Assembly: GCA_024244645.1 (NCBI GenBank)
Contig: JAAEOH010000356.1
Location: forward strand, 1-64,000
DNA from: Hyphomicrobiales bacterium
GTDB lineage: Bacteria; Pseudomonadota; Alphaproteobacteria; Rhizobiales; Rhizobiaceae
Direction of reading: 5' to 3'
Length of the DNA: 64,000 nt
Numbering within the stretch: position 1 is the stretch's first letter; the number at the start of each line of letters is the position of its first letter. Shown one piece after another: positions 8,732-17,775 of the stretch. The notes beneath the pieces are model-generated. The model was not told where the DNA came from and ran no database searches. It worked only from the letters and a program-made list of their open reading frames with translations. The translations under genes and the position numbers were made by a program.

Positions 8732-8935
8732 GGATCTTCTCTTCCGCTGAGTAGTGCTTGCGGGTCTTGCGCTTGATGCCCCTGACCAGCTTGTCAGCGG
8801 CGTCTTTCGATGTTCCGGATTTCTGTCTCATCTTCGCTCCCGGATGGCTTCGATGAACCAGAAATCCTCCGCTGTTCAAACCCTCAAATCTATCCAATAG
8901 GTGCTGACGTCACACATCGAGGGTACAGCTGCCGC
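8732..8935 (-). mobile_element. IS3-family OrfA remnant
   Basis: From ATG 8831 the minus strand encodes '[42 protein letters not shown]', the start of an IS3-family OrfA (HTH protein), preceded by a GGGAGCG RBS. The frame then runs into ferredoxin sequence around 8721-8731. Both genes share GGACTGCGTGGC there, suggesting a microhomology-mediated deletion. Upstream DNA to about 8935 resembles the IS left end. OrfB and the right end are absent. Confidence 0.7.
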
Positions 8936-8979
8936 CGCTTGGTGGCGGTCGGAACTTCTCCTCAGGGGGCAAAACTCTC

Positions 8980-9465
8980 CTATTGTGTGAATTCAATCGT
9001 GCCCCCTGGCAGAAGGTAGAGAACGAGAGCCCGCCCATTGGTCACCGTCGGATGGTGGTCGCTTCCGGGAGGGTTCACACACCATCCGGCGTCATGCCCG
9101 TCAAACTGCGCACCCTCTGTCACCGGCATGATCATGCATACCTCGCCAGTGGGGTGCCGGTGATGGGGCCCGACAATATCGGTCAGATCAACAACGTCAA
9201 CGCTGAGATTACCTGTTTCATAGAATGGTTCGAGCACGCGTCCAAAGCGGCGTCCCTCGCCGCCCTGACTGCACATCCAACCTGCTCTTATCGCTTCATG
9301 GCAGGTGTGCTCAATTTTGCGAAATGTATCGCTTGAAGGAGGAAATGTGGAGTTCAGCTTGGTTTCCAGGTCGGCATCGAATTTTGACTGGGAAATGGTT
9401 GTTGTGATCGGTCTCATTATTTCTCTAAAGTGCTGTAGCTCTAGATCTCTATCCATGTTAGCCAT
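8980..9465 (-). CDS. 4-hydroxylaminobenzoate lyase family protein (PnbB-like, DUF4863)
   Basis: About 161 residues from ATG 9465 (RBS AAAGGAA). The family, formerly DUF4863, includes PnbB, which converts 4-hydroxylaminobenzoate to protocatechuate with release of ammonia in 4-nitrobenzoate degradation. Visible matches are 'GRVLEPFYETGNLSVDVVDL', the cupin-like metal motif 'GPHHRHPTGEVCMIMP' and the C-terminal 'GSDHHPTVTNGRALVLYLLPGGTIEF'. Three clustered His plus Glu could bind a metal. No nitroreductase (PnbA) or protocatechuate dioxygenase is in the window, so this is an orphan in an IS-scarred stretch and its actual substrate is uncertain. Confidence 0.75.
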   Translation of the reverse strand: MANMDRDLELQHFREIMRPITTTISQSKFDADLETKLNSTFPPSSDTFRKIEHTCHEAIRAGWMCSQGGEGRRFGRVLEPFYETGNLSVDVVDLTDIVGPHHRHPTGEVCMIMPVTEGAQFDGHDAGWCVNPPGSDHHPTVTNGRALVLYLLPGGTIEFTQ

Positions 9466-9943
9466 TCTGGATTCCTTTCTGCATCCAAATCGCGATCTTC
9501 GAACGAGTCCTTCTATCATATCAGGTGTTTGTCACACATTGTAGCCACTCTGCTGTCTGACCGCATGACGGCCAGCCTGATCTTGGCACATTTTCACACC
9601 CGTGGTGATGGCCGGTTTTGGAGGCGCATCAGACATTGTGTGGCGGCATGTCGAGAGTCTGAAACGGTGCTTAATCCCCTTTCGCCAAGAATCGCTCCAC
9701 GGCACTATTGGCACGCTTTGCTCATTCAAGCCGCGTCGCAAACTGGATAGTTTCCGAGGCACCTTAGGTCCGTTTTGTCCGCACAACGGACCTTAGTATA
9801 GTCTGCAGCGAACGCCAGCTTACCCCTAACTCCGGTTGCGTGATGCAGTGCAGCGCGCAGTTGAAACAGGGCTCCATCTTTCATCCGTCGCCGCCAGGTC
9901 AGCCACCAGCCCGCTTCAAGCCAGTTTCTTCCGACAATATCCG
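9466..9943. other. Intergenic stretch with one hairpin
   Basis: No gene is supported here. Short ORFs on both strands show no recognisable family. The only clear structure is an inverted repeat, AGGTCCGTT (9766-9774) and AACGGACCT (9785-9793) with a 10-base loop. No T-run follows on either strand, so it is not a standard terminator. It lies just downstream of the TRAP permease gene and could be a 3'-end hairpin or an IS relic. Confidence 0.4.
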
Positions 9944-12298
9944 CTACCCGGCCTCGGCAGCCGGGCGGGGCGCATATCTGTGCCAGCCGACAAGGATCAG
10001 CGCCGCGAGCGCTGCCGGGCCGAAGAAAGTTGGCGCCTTGAACAGCACCAATGCGGCAAGGCCAAGACGGACCAACACCTCCCAAACCGCCAGGCGCCTC
10101 GTATCGAATGCCGAAAGTGCGCTTGAGATCAGGTAGAGTGCCAATATCAGCCTGAGCAGGACCAGCCCCAGCGTGCCCCACGCAATGTTGCCATCGTAGC
10201 CGGGAAGATAGGCAACATCACCGGACGCACCGGTGGCTGGATCGACCACGGCCGCATCAATCAGCAGAATCTCCGGATATATTGCAAACACAAACGGAAT
10301 GATGAACATGACGATCCCGGATTTCACCGCTGAGAAACCGGTCGCCATCGGTTCCGCCTTGGTGATGGTCGCGGCCGCAAATGCCGCCAGTGCCACCGGC
10401 GGCGTGATCGCACTCGCCACGGCAAAGTAGAAGATGAACATGTGGGCCGTGAAGGTCGCGATACCGAGGCCGGCCAGAACCGGCCCCATGAGGAGAGCAA
10501 CATTGACATAGGCGGGCACCGCCGGCATGCCCATTCCCAGGAGTATGGCGATGAGCATGGTCACAAGAAGCGCTATCAGCCTGAAAACCAGTGAGCCGTC
10601 CTGTCCAATTTCGAGCGACTGAAGCCAGCCCAGGACATCGAGCGAAATAAATGTCGGCAGTCCGGTAAACTGCAGACAGAAATCGATAATCGAGACCGCG
10701 AGGAACATCAGATAAAGCGTTGAAATCAAAACTCCGGCGGCGGCCAGCGCATCCACAACTTTTCGCGGTTTGGCCCTGACCTCGGGATCGAGAAACAAGA
10801 GGCACAACAGAGCGGCAACGGCCCACCAACCGGCGCTGCCCGCGTCACCGACCGAGTTCTGCACAAGTCGCAGAAACCAGGAGAGCGAGACCACTTCGCA
10901 TCCGCTATCCGTAATCACACGCTCAGCACCGAACAGGCCTCCCAACAGACCACAACCAACACTCTCCTTGGTGGTCAGGAGGAGCATCAGGATCAACAGG
11001 ATCGGCCCGAAGATCATCAGCAGGTTCAAGCGGTCCTGACCGTCCAGCTGCATGTCTTCGGTAAGTTCGCCAATTGCCTCGATATTCTGCTTTCGCGCCT
11101 GAAACACGACCGAAAGGAACAGACAAAAAAAGTAGGCCACGGCCGGAATGATCGCGGCAACAATCACTTCAGAATAGGGCACGACCGTCAGTGCCGCGAG
11201 GACGAATGCCGCAACCCCCATCACCGGCGGCATGATCGAGCCGCCGGAGGAGGCGGCCGCCTCGACGCCCCCGGAAAAGATTTTTGAAAAGCCGCGTTTC
11301 AGCATCATGGGGATTGTCAGAACGCCGGTCGACAGCACGTTGACTATCGGGCCACCCGAGATCGTCCCGAACATGGCAGACGAGACGATCGCCGCGTGCG
11401 CCGGCCCGCCACGCAGGCGCCGGGTCCAACGAAACGCCAGCTTGATCAGCGATTGTCCGCCCGCCGAGGCGCCAAACAGCGAGCCAAGCACCAGATAGGG
11501 AAATATGGTGTTCAACATGATGTCTAGAAAGCGGCCAAGCAGTCCCGACGCATTGTTGACCAGGATATCATGGACCTTTGGCCGGCCGTCGGAAAGCAGC
11601 CTCGGTTCACCGGCGAGTTTGGTCATCAGGTATTTGTTGATGTCGTCGGCACCGTGGAAATACCAGACAAGAACGGTGGCGATGGTGTAGAGCGCCACGG
11701 CGAGCGCCACGAGAACCAGCGGCAGGCCCCAGACCTTGATGTTGTAGGACAGAAACACCAATACGGCGACGCCGACAATCAGAACCAGAAACCCGCCGGT
11801 GTTGTTGATGCATTTCGGATCTTCGACCGATGTCGGTTCGGGCAATCCGTAGAGTTCGGCGATCTCCTTTTCCTTGACGAGTGCCTCGGCGATCAGGCGC
11901 TCCCGTTCGCCAGTCAGCTGGTCAATCAAGCAGATCGATTCAATCTCGACGACATAGGTCATCGAAATGCCAATCGCCATCGTCACCAGGGCGATGTCGA
12001 GAAACAGTCCCAGAGCGCGCAGCGATGCAGAGCGATCGCTCCAGCTCTTCCAGATCGAATGCCTGAGGGCGACACACACCATCATCGCGACGAAGGCGAT
12101 CGGGTAGAACCATTCCGTCGGAAATTTCCGAATGCCGAACCACTCCCAGCCGGTAAGCTGTCGAAGGGCACCGTCAAGACCAGGAATTCCGGGCATGGAA
12201 TTGAGAAGGCCGACCACGACAATGGCAACGGCAAGACCGTAGAGAAACACCGACGCAATGCCGTTGTGCCCCCCACTGGATTTGCTGATTTCCGTCAT
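9944..12298 (-). CDS. TAXI-type TRAP transporter fused permease (DctQM fusion)
   Basis: A 784-residue inner-membrane protein joining the small 4-TM and large 12-TM permease subunits of a TRAP transporter, the usual arrangement for TAXI systems. Its first quarter has four hydrophobic segments with a polar loop rich in Glu. The large domain contains the typical 'SSAMFGTISGGPIVNVLSTG', 'GGVEAAASSGGSIMPPVMG', 'GMGMPAVPAYV' and 'ASAITPPVALAAFAAATI' motifs. It works with the binding protein 75 bp upstream (12373-13413) as a Na+- or H+-driven importer. It is the last gene of the sulfatase-TAXI operon. Confidence 0.9.
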   Translation of the reverse strand: MTEISKSSGGHNGIASVFLYGLAVAIVVVGLLNSMPGIPGLDGALRQLTGWEWFGIRKFPTEWFYPIAFVAMMVCVALRHSIWKSWSDRSASLRALGLFLDIALVTMAIGISMTYVVEIESICLIDQLTGERERLIAEALVKEKEIAELYGLPEPTSVEDPKCINNTGGFLVLIVGVAVLVFLSYNIKVWGLPLVLVALAVALYTIATVLVWYFHGADDINKYLMTKLAGEPRLLSDGRPKVHDILVNNASGLLGRFLDIMLNTIFPYLVLGSLFGASAGGQSLIKLAFRWTRRLRGGPAHAAIVSSAMFGTISGGPIVNVLSTGVLTIPMMLKRGFSKIFSGGVEAAASSGGSIMPPVMGVAAFVLAALTVVPYSEVIVAAIIPAVAYFFCLFLSVVFQARKQNIEAIGELTEDMQLDGQDRLNLLMIFGPILLILMLLLTTKESVGCGLLGGLFGAERVITDSGCEVVSLSWFLRLVQNSVGDAGSAGWWAVAALLCLLFLDPEVRAKPRKVVDALAAAGVLISTLYLMFLAVSIIDFCLQFTGLPTFISLDVLGWLQSLEIGQDGSLVFRLIALLVTMLIAILLGMGMPAVPAYVNVALLMGPVLAGLGIATFTAHMFIFYFAVASAITPPVALAAFAAATITKAEPMATGFSAVKSGIVMFIIPFVFAIYPEILLIDAAVVDPATGASGDVAYLPGYDGNIAWGTLGLVLLRLILALYLISSALSAFDTRRLAVWEVLVRLGLAALVLFKAPTFFGPAALAALILVGWHRYAPRPAAEAG

Positions 12299-12372
12299 GA
12301 AACGAACCCCGCGCCGCTCAAACCCGGGTCGGGGCGAAAAGGCTTCGCCCCGACCCGGTCAATTGACGCGCA

Positions 12373-13413
12373 TTATGGTTTGGCGCAATCCGGCAAAGTG
12401 TAGCCGGCTTCTTCCCAGGCGGCCACGGCGCCGGGGTGGTACTTGATCGGCATCGGACCACAAAGTGACGTCAGAGCGGTATCGGTTTCGCCGAGAAAAA
12501 CATTGCTCATGTACGGCGTTTTGTTTTTGTACACGTCGATATTCTTCAAGAAAGCAGCGGTGAGAGCTTTCGCCAGTTCGAAATCCATATCGACGCTGAC
12601 GACATCACCGCCGACTTCGCCCGGCGCGCGGAAGGTATCATCCTCCGAAACCACCGAAATACCCGGCCCGAAAAGATCAGGCGTAATCGGGAATTCGACA
12701 GCTACGGTACCGGGTGCCTTCATGTATTTTTGCGTTGCCTCGCCCTCGAAAATATCCTTCGGGAAAGACCATACCTTGATATTTCCGGCGGCAGCCGCCT
12801 GTGACATGCGTGCGTCCGGAAAGTTGACCGGAAGGACGTTCGCCGCTGCCGAGCCGTCGGTGATGGTCTTGACGGCTTGTCCCCAGTTGACCTGCAAACC
12901 CTGGTATCCATTACCGTCTTCGAGGCCGGTGGCCAACTTTATGACGGCCCGGGCCCGGTTCAGTGCGGCACCTCTTGGCGGACCGTTGTAGATGGTCTTT
13001 CCGGCGACGTCCTGCCAGCCGTTAAAGTTGCCGCTCTCGTAGGCGAAGATCGGGAACGCGGCAATGCGATAGGTGTACAGGACAGCGATCTTCGACGCGA
13101 GCTCCTTGCCCTGATCGCCGAGCGCAGCATACGGACCCGCCCCGCGTGACATCAGAAACGGAAGAATAAACGGCGCAGCCGCGATGTCGGTCTTGCCTTC
13201 CGCTACGTTCTGGACCGAATTGGTCAGGGTTTGTCCAGTCGCAACCTGAATATTGGCAACGCCTTCAAATGCGGCGACTTCGGCCAAAGTCAGAATGGAT
13301 GCTCCTACCGCACCGGTTGGCGGACCGGTTTCCGCGGACAGGTTGGTCTGGGCGTAAGCGCCCGAGGTCATGGCGAGCGCTGTGACGAGGCCCACAATGG
13401 CAGTGTATCTGGA
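12373..13413 (-). CDS. TAXI family TRAP solute-binding protein
   Basis: About 346 residues. The start is ATG 13413, with RBS GGAGGAAGCC, 22 bp behind the sulfatase stop; the ORF track begins 12 codons earlier. 'YTAIVGLVTALAMTSGAYAQ' is a Sec signal peptide. The mature protein is a periplasmic binding protein of the TAXI group, with 'ILTLAEVAAFEGVANIQVATGQTLTNSVQNVAEGKTDIA' near the N-terminus and 'YHPGAVAAWEEAGYTLP' at the end. The ligand is not deducible from sequence. The neighbouring sulfatase-like enzyme suggests a sulfate ester, sulfonate or phosphonate ester. Confidence 0.85.
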   Translation of the reverse strand, partial: SRYTAIVGLVTALAMTSGAYAQTNLSAETGPPTGAVGASILTLAEVAAFEGVANIQVATGQTLTNSVQNVAEGKTDIAAAPFILPFLMSRGAGPYAALGDQGKELASKIAVLYTYRIAAFPIFAYESGNFNGWQDVAGKTIYNGPPRGAALNRARAVIKLATGLEDGNGYQGLQVNWGQAVKTITDGSAAANVLPVNFPDARMSQAAAAGNIKVWSFPKDIFEGEATQKYMKAPGTVAVEFPITPDLFGPGISVVSEDDTFRAPGEVGGDVVSVDMDFELAKALTAAFLKNIDVYKNKTPYMSNVFLGETDTALTSLCGPMPIKYHPGAVAAWEEAGYTLPDCAKP

Positions 13414-13435
13414 CATGGCTTCCTCCATTTTGTCC

Positions 13436-15067
13436 TTATTTATCTGCATGCGATGGCAGACGTTTGCCGTCCGCTTCTAGTTCATCTTTGTCCCAGTAAC
13501 CGATGAAGATGCCGGGCGGTTCCCCTGCGTCGGTCATGGTTTCGACGACCTCCGCCGGCCTGGTAATTCGGTTGTGGTGCCGGCGGGCCCATTCGAAATG
13601 CAGGCCACGTAATCGTTCGATTTTACCCGAACAGGCCGGATCGGCGCCAAGATCGTTCAGCTCATTCGGGTCCGATTCGAGATCGAACAGCATTGGGCGC
13701 ATCTTTTCGATATGGATGTATTTCCACCGTCCGTCGAAGATCATCGCCAGCCGCGCATCACCCTGATCCACGCCCATGGTACGGCGGGCGTCGCGGGTTG
13801 AATAGTCATATTCGGAAACACAGAAATCCCGCCATTTCGGTTCCGTGTCATGCAACAGGGGTCGCAACGACAAACCTTCCAGAATGTGCGGCCTGGGTTT
13901 CCCACCGAAGAAATCGAGGAAGGTCGGCGCCAGATCAATGCCTTCGACAAGCTGGTCCGTCGCGGTGCCACGGGTCGCATCCGCCTCCCTTCGCGGGTCA
14001 TATACGATCAATGGGATACGGGCCGAGCAGTCATAGAACAGGTCCTTCTCGCCCATCCAGTGATCACCCATGTTGTCGCCGTGATCCGAGCAAAAGACGA
14101 TCATCGTGTCGTCCATCCGCCCGCATTCGCGCAGATAGGCAAAGAGCCAACCCAACTGATCATCCAGTTCCTTGATCAATCCCATATAGACCGGCGCAAC
14201 GAGATTGCGGACTTTGTCCTGTGAGAAGCTATTGTTCACCCGCATGTCCATCCAAGCCCGCAAAAGCGGATGGTCAGATTGCCGTTCCGAATTGCCCCGG
14301 TTCACCTGCGGCAGGTCGCCGGCGGTGAACATGTCATTGTAGGGAGCCGGTGCCAAATAGGGCCAATGCGGCTTGATATAGCTCAGATGGCAGAGCCAGG
14401 GCTGATCAGACTGTGCTTCGATAAAATCAATTGCGCGCGTCGTGAGCCAGGCGGTTTCAGAATGCTCCTTTGGTACCCTTGCCGCATAGGGCGCATTTTC
14501 CAGAACCCAGCCCGACCGCAGCTCACCATCCGGTCCAACAGCGGTGTTCGCCCACTCTTCCCAGGGATTGTCCCCATCCATGCCGCGGTCGCGAAGGTAC
14601 TGGTCATAGTCTTCGGCATGCCGGTTGGGGTAGTCGGTGTGGTTGGTCCCGTCGTCTCGGACATATACCTCGAAGCCGCATTCACTGATCAATGCCCCGA
14701 TGATGCTTTCCGGCTCGATGCCAAGACGGTTCATCCCCTCCCGATCCGGTGTCATGTGGGTCTTTCCGACCAAAGCGCATTTTACCCCGATTTCCCGGAG
14801 GTGATCCCCAAGTGTCGGTTCTCCGACACGGAGCGGGAAACCGTTCCACGTCGAGCCATGGCTGCGAACGTAGCGGCCGGTGTAAAAGCTCATCCGGCTC
14901 GGACCGCATATCGGCGATTGCACATAAGCCTTGTTGAAGCGAACGCCTTGCGACGCCAGCCAGTCGAGGTTGGGCGTGTCGATATGCGTCGCCCCGTAAC
15001 AGCTGAGATAATCCCATCTCAGCTGGTCGGCCATGATCCACAAAACGTTCTTCACTTTGTCAGTCAT
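13436..15067 (-). CDS. Sulfatase / phosphonate monoester hydrolase-like enzyme
   Basis: A 543-residue alkaline-phosphatase-superfamily hydrolase. The sulfatase signature 'SPICGPSRMSFYTGRY' (Cys54) supplies the Cys that is matured to formylglycine. Metal ligands are expected in 'WIMADQLRWD' and 'FCSDHGDNMGDH'. Size, 'SYIKPHWPYLAPAPY' and the long C-terminal part resemble Rhizobium phosphonate monoester hydrolase and choline-sulfatase-like proteins. It has no signal peptide, so it should act in the cytoplasm on an ester imported by the TAXI-TRAP encoded downstream. First gene of that operon, divergent from a LysR gene. Sulfate and phosphonate esters cannot be told apart here. Confidence 0.85.
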   Translation of the reverse strand: MTDKVKNVLWIMADQLRWDYLSCYGATHIDTPNLDWLASQGVRFNKAYVQSPICGPSRMSFYTGRYVRSHGSTWNGFPLRVGEPTLGDHLREIGVKCALVGKTHMTPDREGMNRLGIEPESIIGALISECGFEVYVRDDGTNHTDYPNRHAEDYDQYLRDRGMDGDNPWEEWANTAVGPDGELRSGWVLENAPYAARVPKEHSETAWLTTRAIDFIEAQSDQPWLCHLSYIKPHWPYLAPAPYNDMFTAGDLPQVNRGNSERQSDHPLLRAWMDMRVNNSFSQDKVRNLVAPVYMGLIKELDDQLGWLFAYLRECGRMDDTMIVFCSDHGDNMGDHWMGEKDLFYDCSARIPLIVYDPRREADATRGTATDQLVEGIDLAPTFLDFFGGKPRPHILEGLSLRPLLHDTEPKWRDFCVSEYDYSTRDARRTMGVDQGDARLAMIFDGRWKYIHIEKMRPMLFDLESDPNELNDLGADPACSGKIERLRGLHFEWARRHHNRITRPAEVVETMTDAGEPPGIFIGYWDKDELEADGKRLPSHADK

Positions 15068-15278
15068 GCATCGTCTCCCGCATCGGCAAAAATGCTGTCC
15101 GCGGCATCACGGGCGACAGTTGATTGTCGGCAAAGTCTTTGCCGATATGGGTGCAAAGCGTGAATTGTTCATATTTCCCTCAACATCAACGTGTTCTGAC
15201 CTTCATTTTGGGGGAATTCTTGACGAAATAAACATATCGGTCCAATATTAAGTCGATAATATATTATGCAGAATTGAT

Positions 15279-16241
15279 ATGTTGATTGATCCCAGACATC
15301 TCGAGCAACTTGCAGCCATCGTCGAGCACGGAACGCTGCACGAGGCGGCCAAGCGATTGGGGACTTCCCAACCCGCCCTGAGCCGGATGATCAGCAACCT
15401 GGAAATCCGCTTAGGCGTGCAACTGTTCGAACGGAGCAGCCGACCGCTGCTGCCGACGGAAATCGGGCAGAAACTCGCGCATCAGGGTCGAGCCATCAGG
15501 GCAATCCGTCAGCGCGCCTATGAAGACGTTCAACTCGGAATGCGCGGAATGAGTGGTGAACTCAAGATCGGCGCACCACCCTTCCTGTGCGAGCGCCTGG
15601 TCGGAGAGGCGATTTCCGGCTTTGTCCGGCAGCGGCCCAAGATCGAGGTCAAACTGATCTCGGACTATTTTCCCCGGCTGGAGCGCAAGGCATTGCTAAA
15701 CCAGATCGATGTCGTGATCTGTCCGCTCAAACTGCTGAGCGCCTCGAAAGAGGAGCTTTCGGCCGAGCCGTTGTTCTGGGACGAGCACGTGGTTGTCGGA
15801 CGTCAGGACCATCCGCTTTCAAAGCTGAAGCAAATCACCGCGGATGACCTCGAAGCCGCCACATGGATCAGCCATTCCGAACACAGCCTGCTGCATATCG
15901 ATATGGCCACCGCGCTGGCCTCCTTCGGGGTGGCTAACCTGACCATCGCATTTCAAAGTGAATCGGCGGCTTCCATATTGGAGATGCTGCGCACCACTGA
16001 CTTTCTGACTGTGCTGCCGCGCTACGCGATCCGCAATACCGAGCCCGAAGGCGGCCTTTCCATCCTGCCCGTCCGGTTTGCATCGTCTTCGATGACTGTC
16101 GGAATGGTTACCTCCCAGGCGCGCCTGGAAAGTCCGCTCCTGGCAGCTTTCGCCAGCCACATGCGTGACTACGTGGCGAAGGACTTGTCAGAGGGATTCA
16201 AGCTGAAGCCGAAAGAAACTTCTGCGGGCATCGACAAATGA
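15279..16241 (+). CDS. LysR family transcriptional regulator
   Basis: A 320-residue LysR protein. The N-terminal HTH is 'HLEQLAAIVEHGTLHEAAKRLGTSQPALSRMISNLEIRLGVQLFER', followed by a two-lobe effector domain beginning 'GELKIGAPPFLCERLVGEAISGF'. It lies head to head with the sulfatase-TAXI-TRAP operon (212 bp apart). The intergenic DNA near 15233-15285 is AT-rich and has dyads such as CATATC...GATATG. Control of the sulfatase operon is inferred from this arrangement. Confidence 0.88.
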   Translation: MLIDPRHLEQLAAIVEHGTLHEAAKRLGTSQPALSRMISNLEIRLGVQLFERSSRPLLPTEIGQKLAHQGRAIRAIRQRAYEDVQLGMRGMSGELKIGAPPFLCERLVGEAISGFVRQRPKIEVKLISDYFPRLERKALLNQIDVVICPLKLLSASKEELSAEPLFWDEHVVVGRQDHPLSKLKQITADDLEAATWISHSEHSLLHIDMATALASFGVANLTIAFQSESAASILEMLRTTDFLTVLPRYAIRNTEPEGGLSILPVRFASSSMTVGMVTSQARLESPLLAAFASHMRDYVAKDLSEGFKLKPKETSAGIDK

Positions 16242-16390
16242 CGCTGCCTCGGGATCAGTCGTCCCTAAGGGCGCTCCGAACACCAATACCGCTGCATCAA
16301 AATATTCCATTGTGTGTTGATAACCAGGAGGAGGATTTCCCGCCGATGGGCTGGGCGGGGCGAATAACGTCCTGCAGCGCATTTCGGTTG

Positions 16391-17508
16391 TTAATCGAGC
16401 GGTGCGTGCAGTCGTGTTTCGCTGGTGATAATCCCACTGCGATTGCCGATTTCTATTGAGCCGTAACGCTGTTTGAAGTATTCCGGCAGCGGGCGGTCGC
16501 CGGCGATCGACAACCACCAACGCAACAGATGCCGACGCCTGTCGGGATCCGGCCAGTCGACAAAACCCGTGCGGTCGTGCAGCTGCGAGTGGTTGTAAAC
16601 GAACTGCATGTCACCCGGTTTCAGTTGCATGGAAAGGTTCAATTCCGGGCTGTTGGCCAAGGCGTCGAACTTGTCCAGCGCCTCGATATGTTCAGAGGTG
16701 AGGTGCAAGGCGTTTTCAAACCGCTGCGCGCTGTCGATATACTGGCGGTGGTAAAACACTGTGAGATGACTGGCGTGCCAGCTAAACGGGGGATTTCCAT
16801 ATAAGGTCCGGCGCCCTCAGGGATTTCGCTACGGCGATCCGTGGCGATCGGTTCGAATAGCTTTGTCAGCAAATCAGGGCGTTCCGCCTGCATGCGGTTG
16901 AAAATGGAAAGGGCGCTCACCAGAAGGGATTCACCGCCTTCCCTGGCTTCGCTAAGACACATCAGTCCAACGACATCGGTGCTGTCGGTGTGAAAGGTTT
17001 GGCGTCTGGAGGTCTGGTAGATCCGGCTGGTGGGGTTGTCGGCATCGACACCGATGTCCCGTACATGTCCGAGGATATGGCCTTTCGCATTCTGAGATCT
17101 GGCACTGCCCAGATGGGCCCCAATGCCGCAGAACAGAGCTGCGGCGAATTCCTGGTTATAGCTTTCTACGGGCAATCCCCGCAGCACTTCGAAACCACAG
17201 CCTTGCAACAGTTTTTGCTGTAGCGAGTTGAGGTGTTGCGCGAACGTGCTGAGCGGAAATTCATCGGCGGTGATTTCGCCGATGTCGCGCCCAAGGGAGA
17301 GATAATGTCTGGTGGCGTTCTCAAGGTCAGCCACATCTGTTGGTGACAAACGGAAAAGCCATTCATCCTCGCGGGTCATCATATCGGGGCCAAGCCAGGC
17401 GGCGGGTCCCGAAAACCTGGATGGAAGGTCATCAAGGTTCGGCGTCTGGTCCTGACAGGCCTTGTTTTCTGACAAGTTCTTTTCTCCGATCAGAGACTGA
17501 ATTTGCAC
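16391..17508 (-). pseudogene. TauD/TfdA-type 2-oxoglutarate dioxygenase, frameshifted
   Basis: Two overlapping frames together make one TauD-family Fe(II)/2-oxoglutarate oxygenase of about 370 residues. The first (289-residue ORF) has the iron motif 'TFHTDSTD' (HxD) and is correct up to 'GPYMEIP'. The second continues 'FSWHASHLTVFYHRQYIDSAQRF' through 'HDRTGFVDWPDPDRRRHLLRWWL', which holds the distal His and the 2OG-binding Arg. They join in a G5 run at 16788-16792 (C5 on the coding strand); one extra C would restore a single frame. The start is uncertain: a GTG at 17508, or an internal TTG with a GGAGA RBS. It is divergent from the FAD oxidoreductase gene. Confidence 0.8.
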
Positions 17509-17775
17509 GGATACGGACAGATATCAGAAACTCCGATACGCATCCAATTCCCGTCCAAACTATCTTGCGTTTCCTCGGAAGTCGCGCCCCGCACAAACGC
17601 TCGCCTGGATTACAGCCGGTATCCGCGATACATCGATATATGTTCTAATCGGCTGGGGCGAGCGGCTGCGGTTCCATCCGTTGCAATCGGTCAACTTCCT
17701 CACCGACCAAACGCAGCGGGATGTCGTTTCCGAACAGGTGAACCTCAAAATGCTGCCCTGCAGGGTATCGCGACT

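Noticed and set aside
9766-9793. Hairpin as rho-independent terminator of the TAXI-TRAP operon
   Set aside because: The stem is not followed by a T-run on either strand.
9726-10181. 151-residue minus-strand ORF after the TRAP permease
   Set aside because: It overlaps the end of the well-supported TRAP permease in another frame and shows no family features.
16391-17508. Two independent genes in the TauD region, as the ORF track suggests
   Set aside because: The second ORF begins mid-domain and the two translations join into one continuous TauD-family protein if one C is restored.
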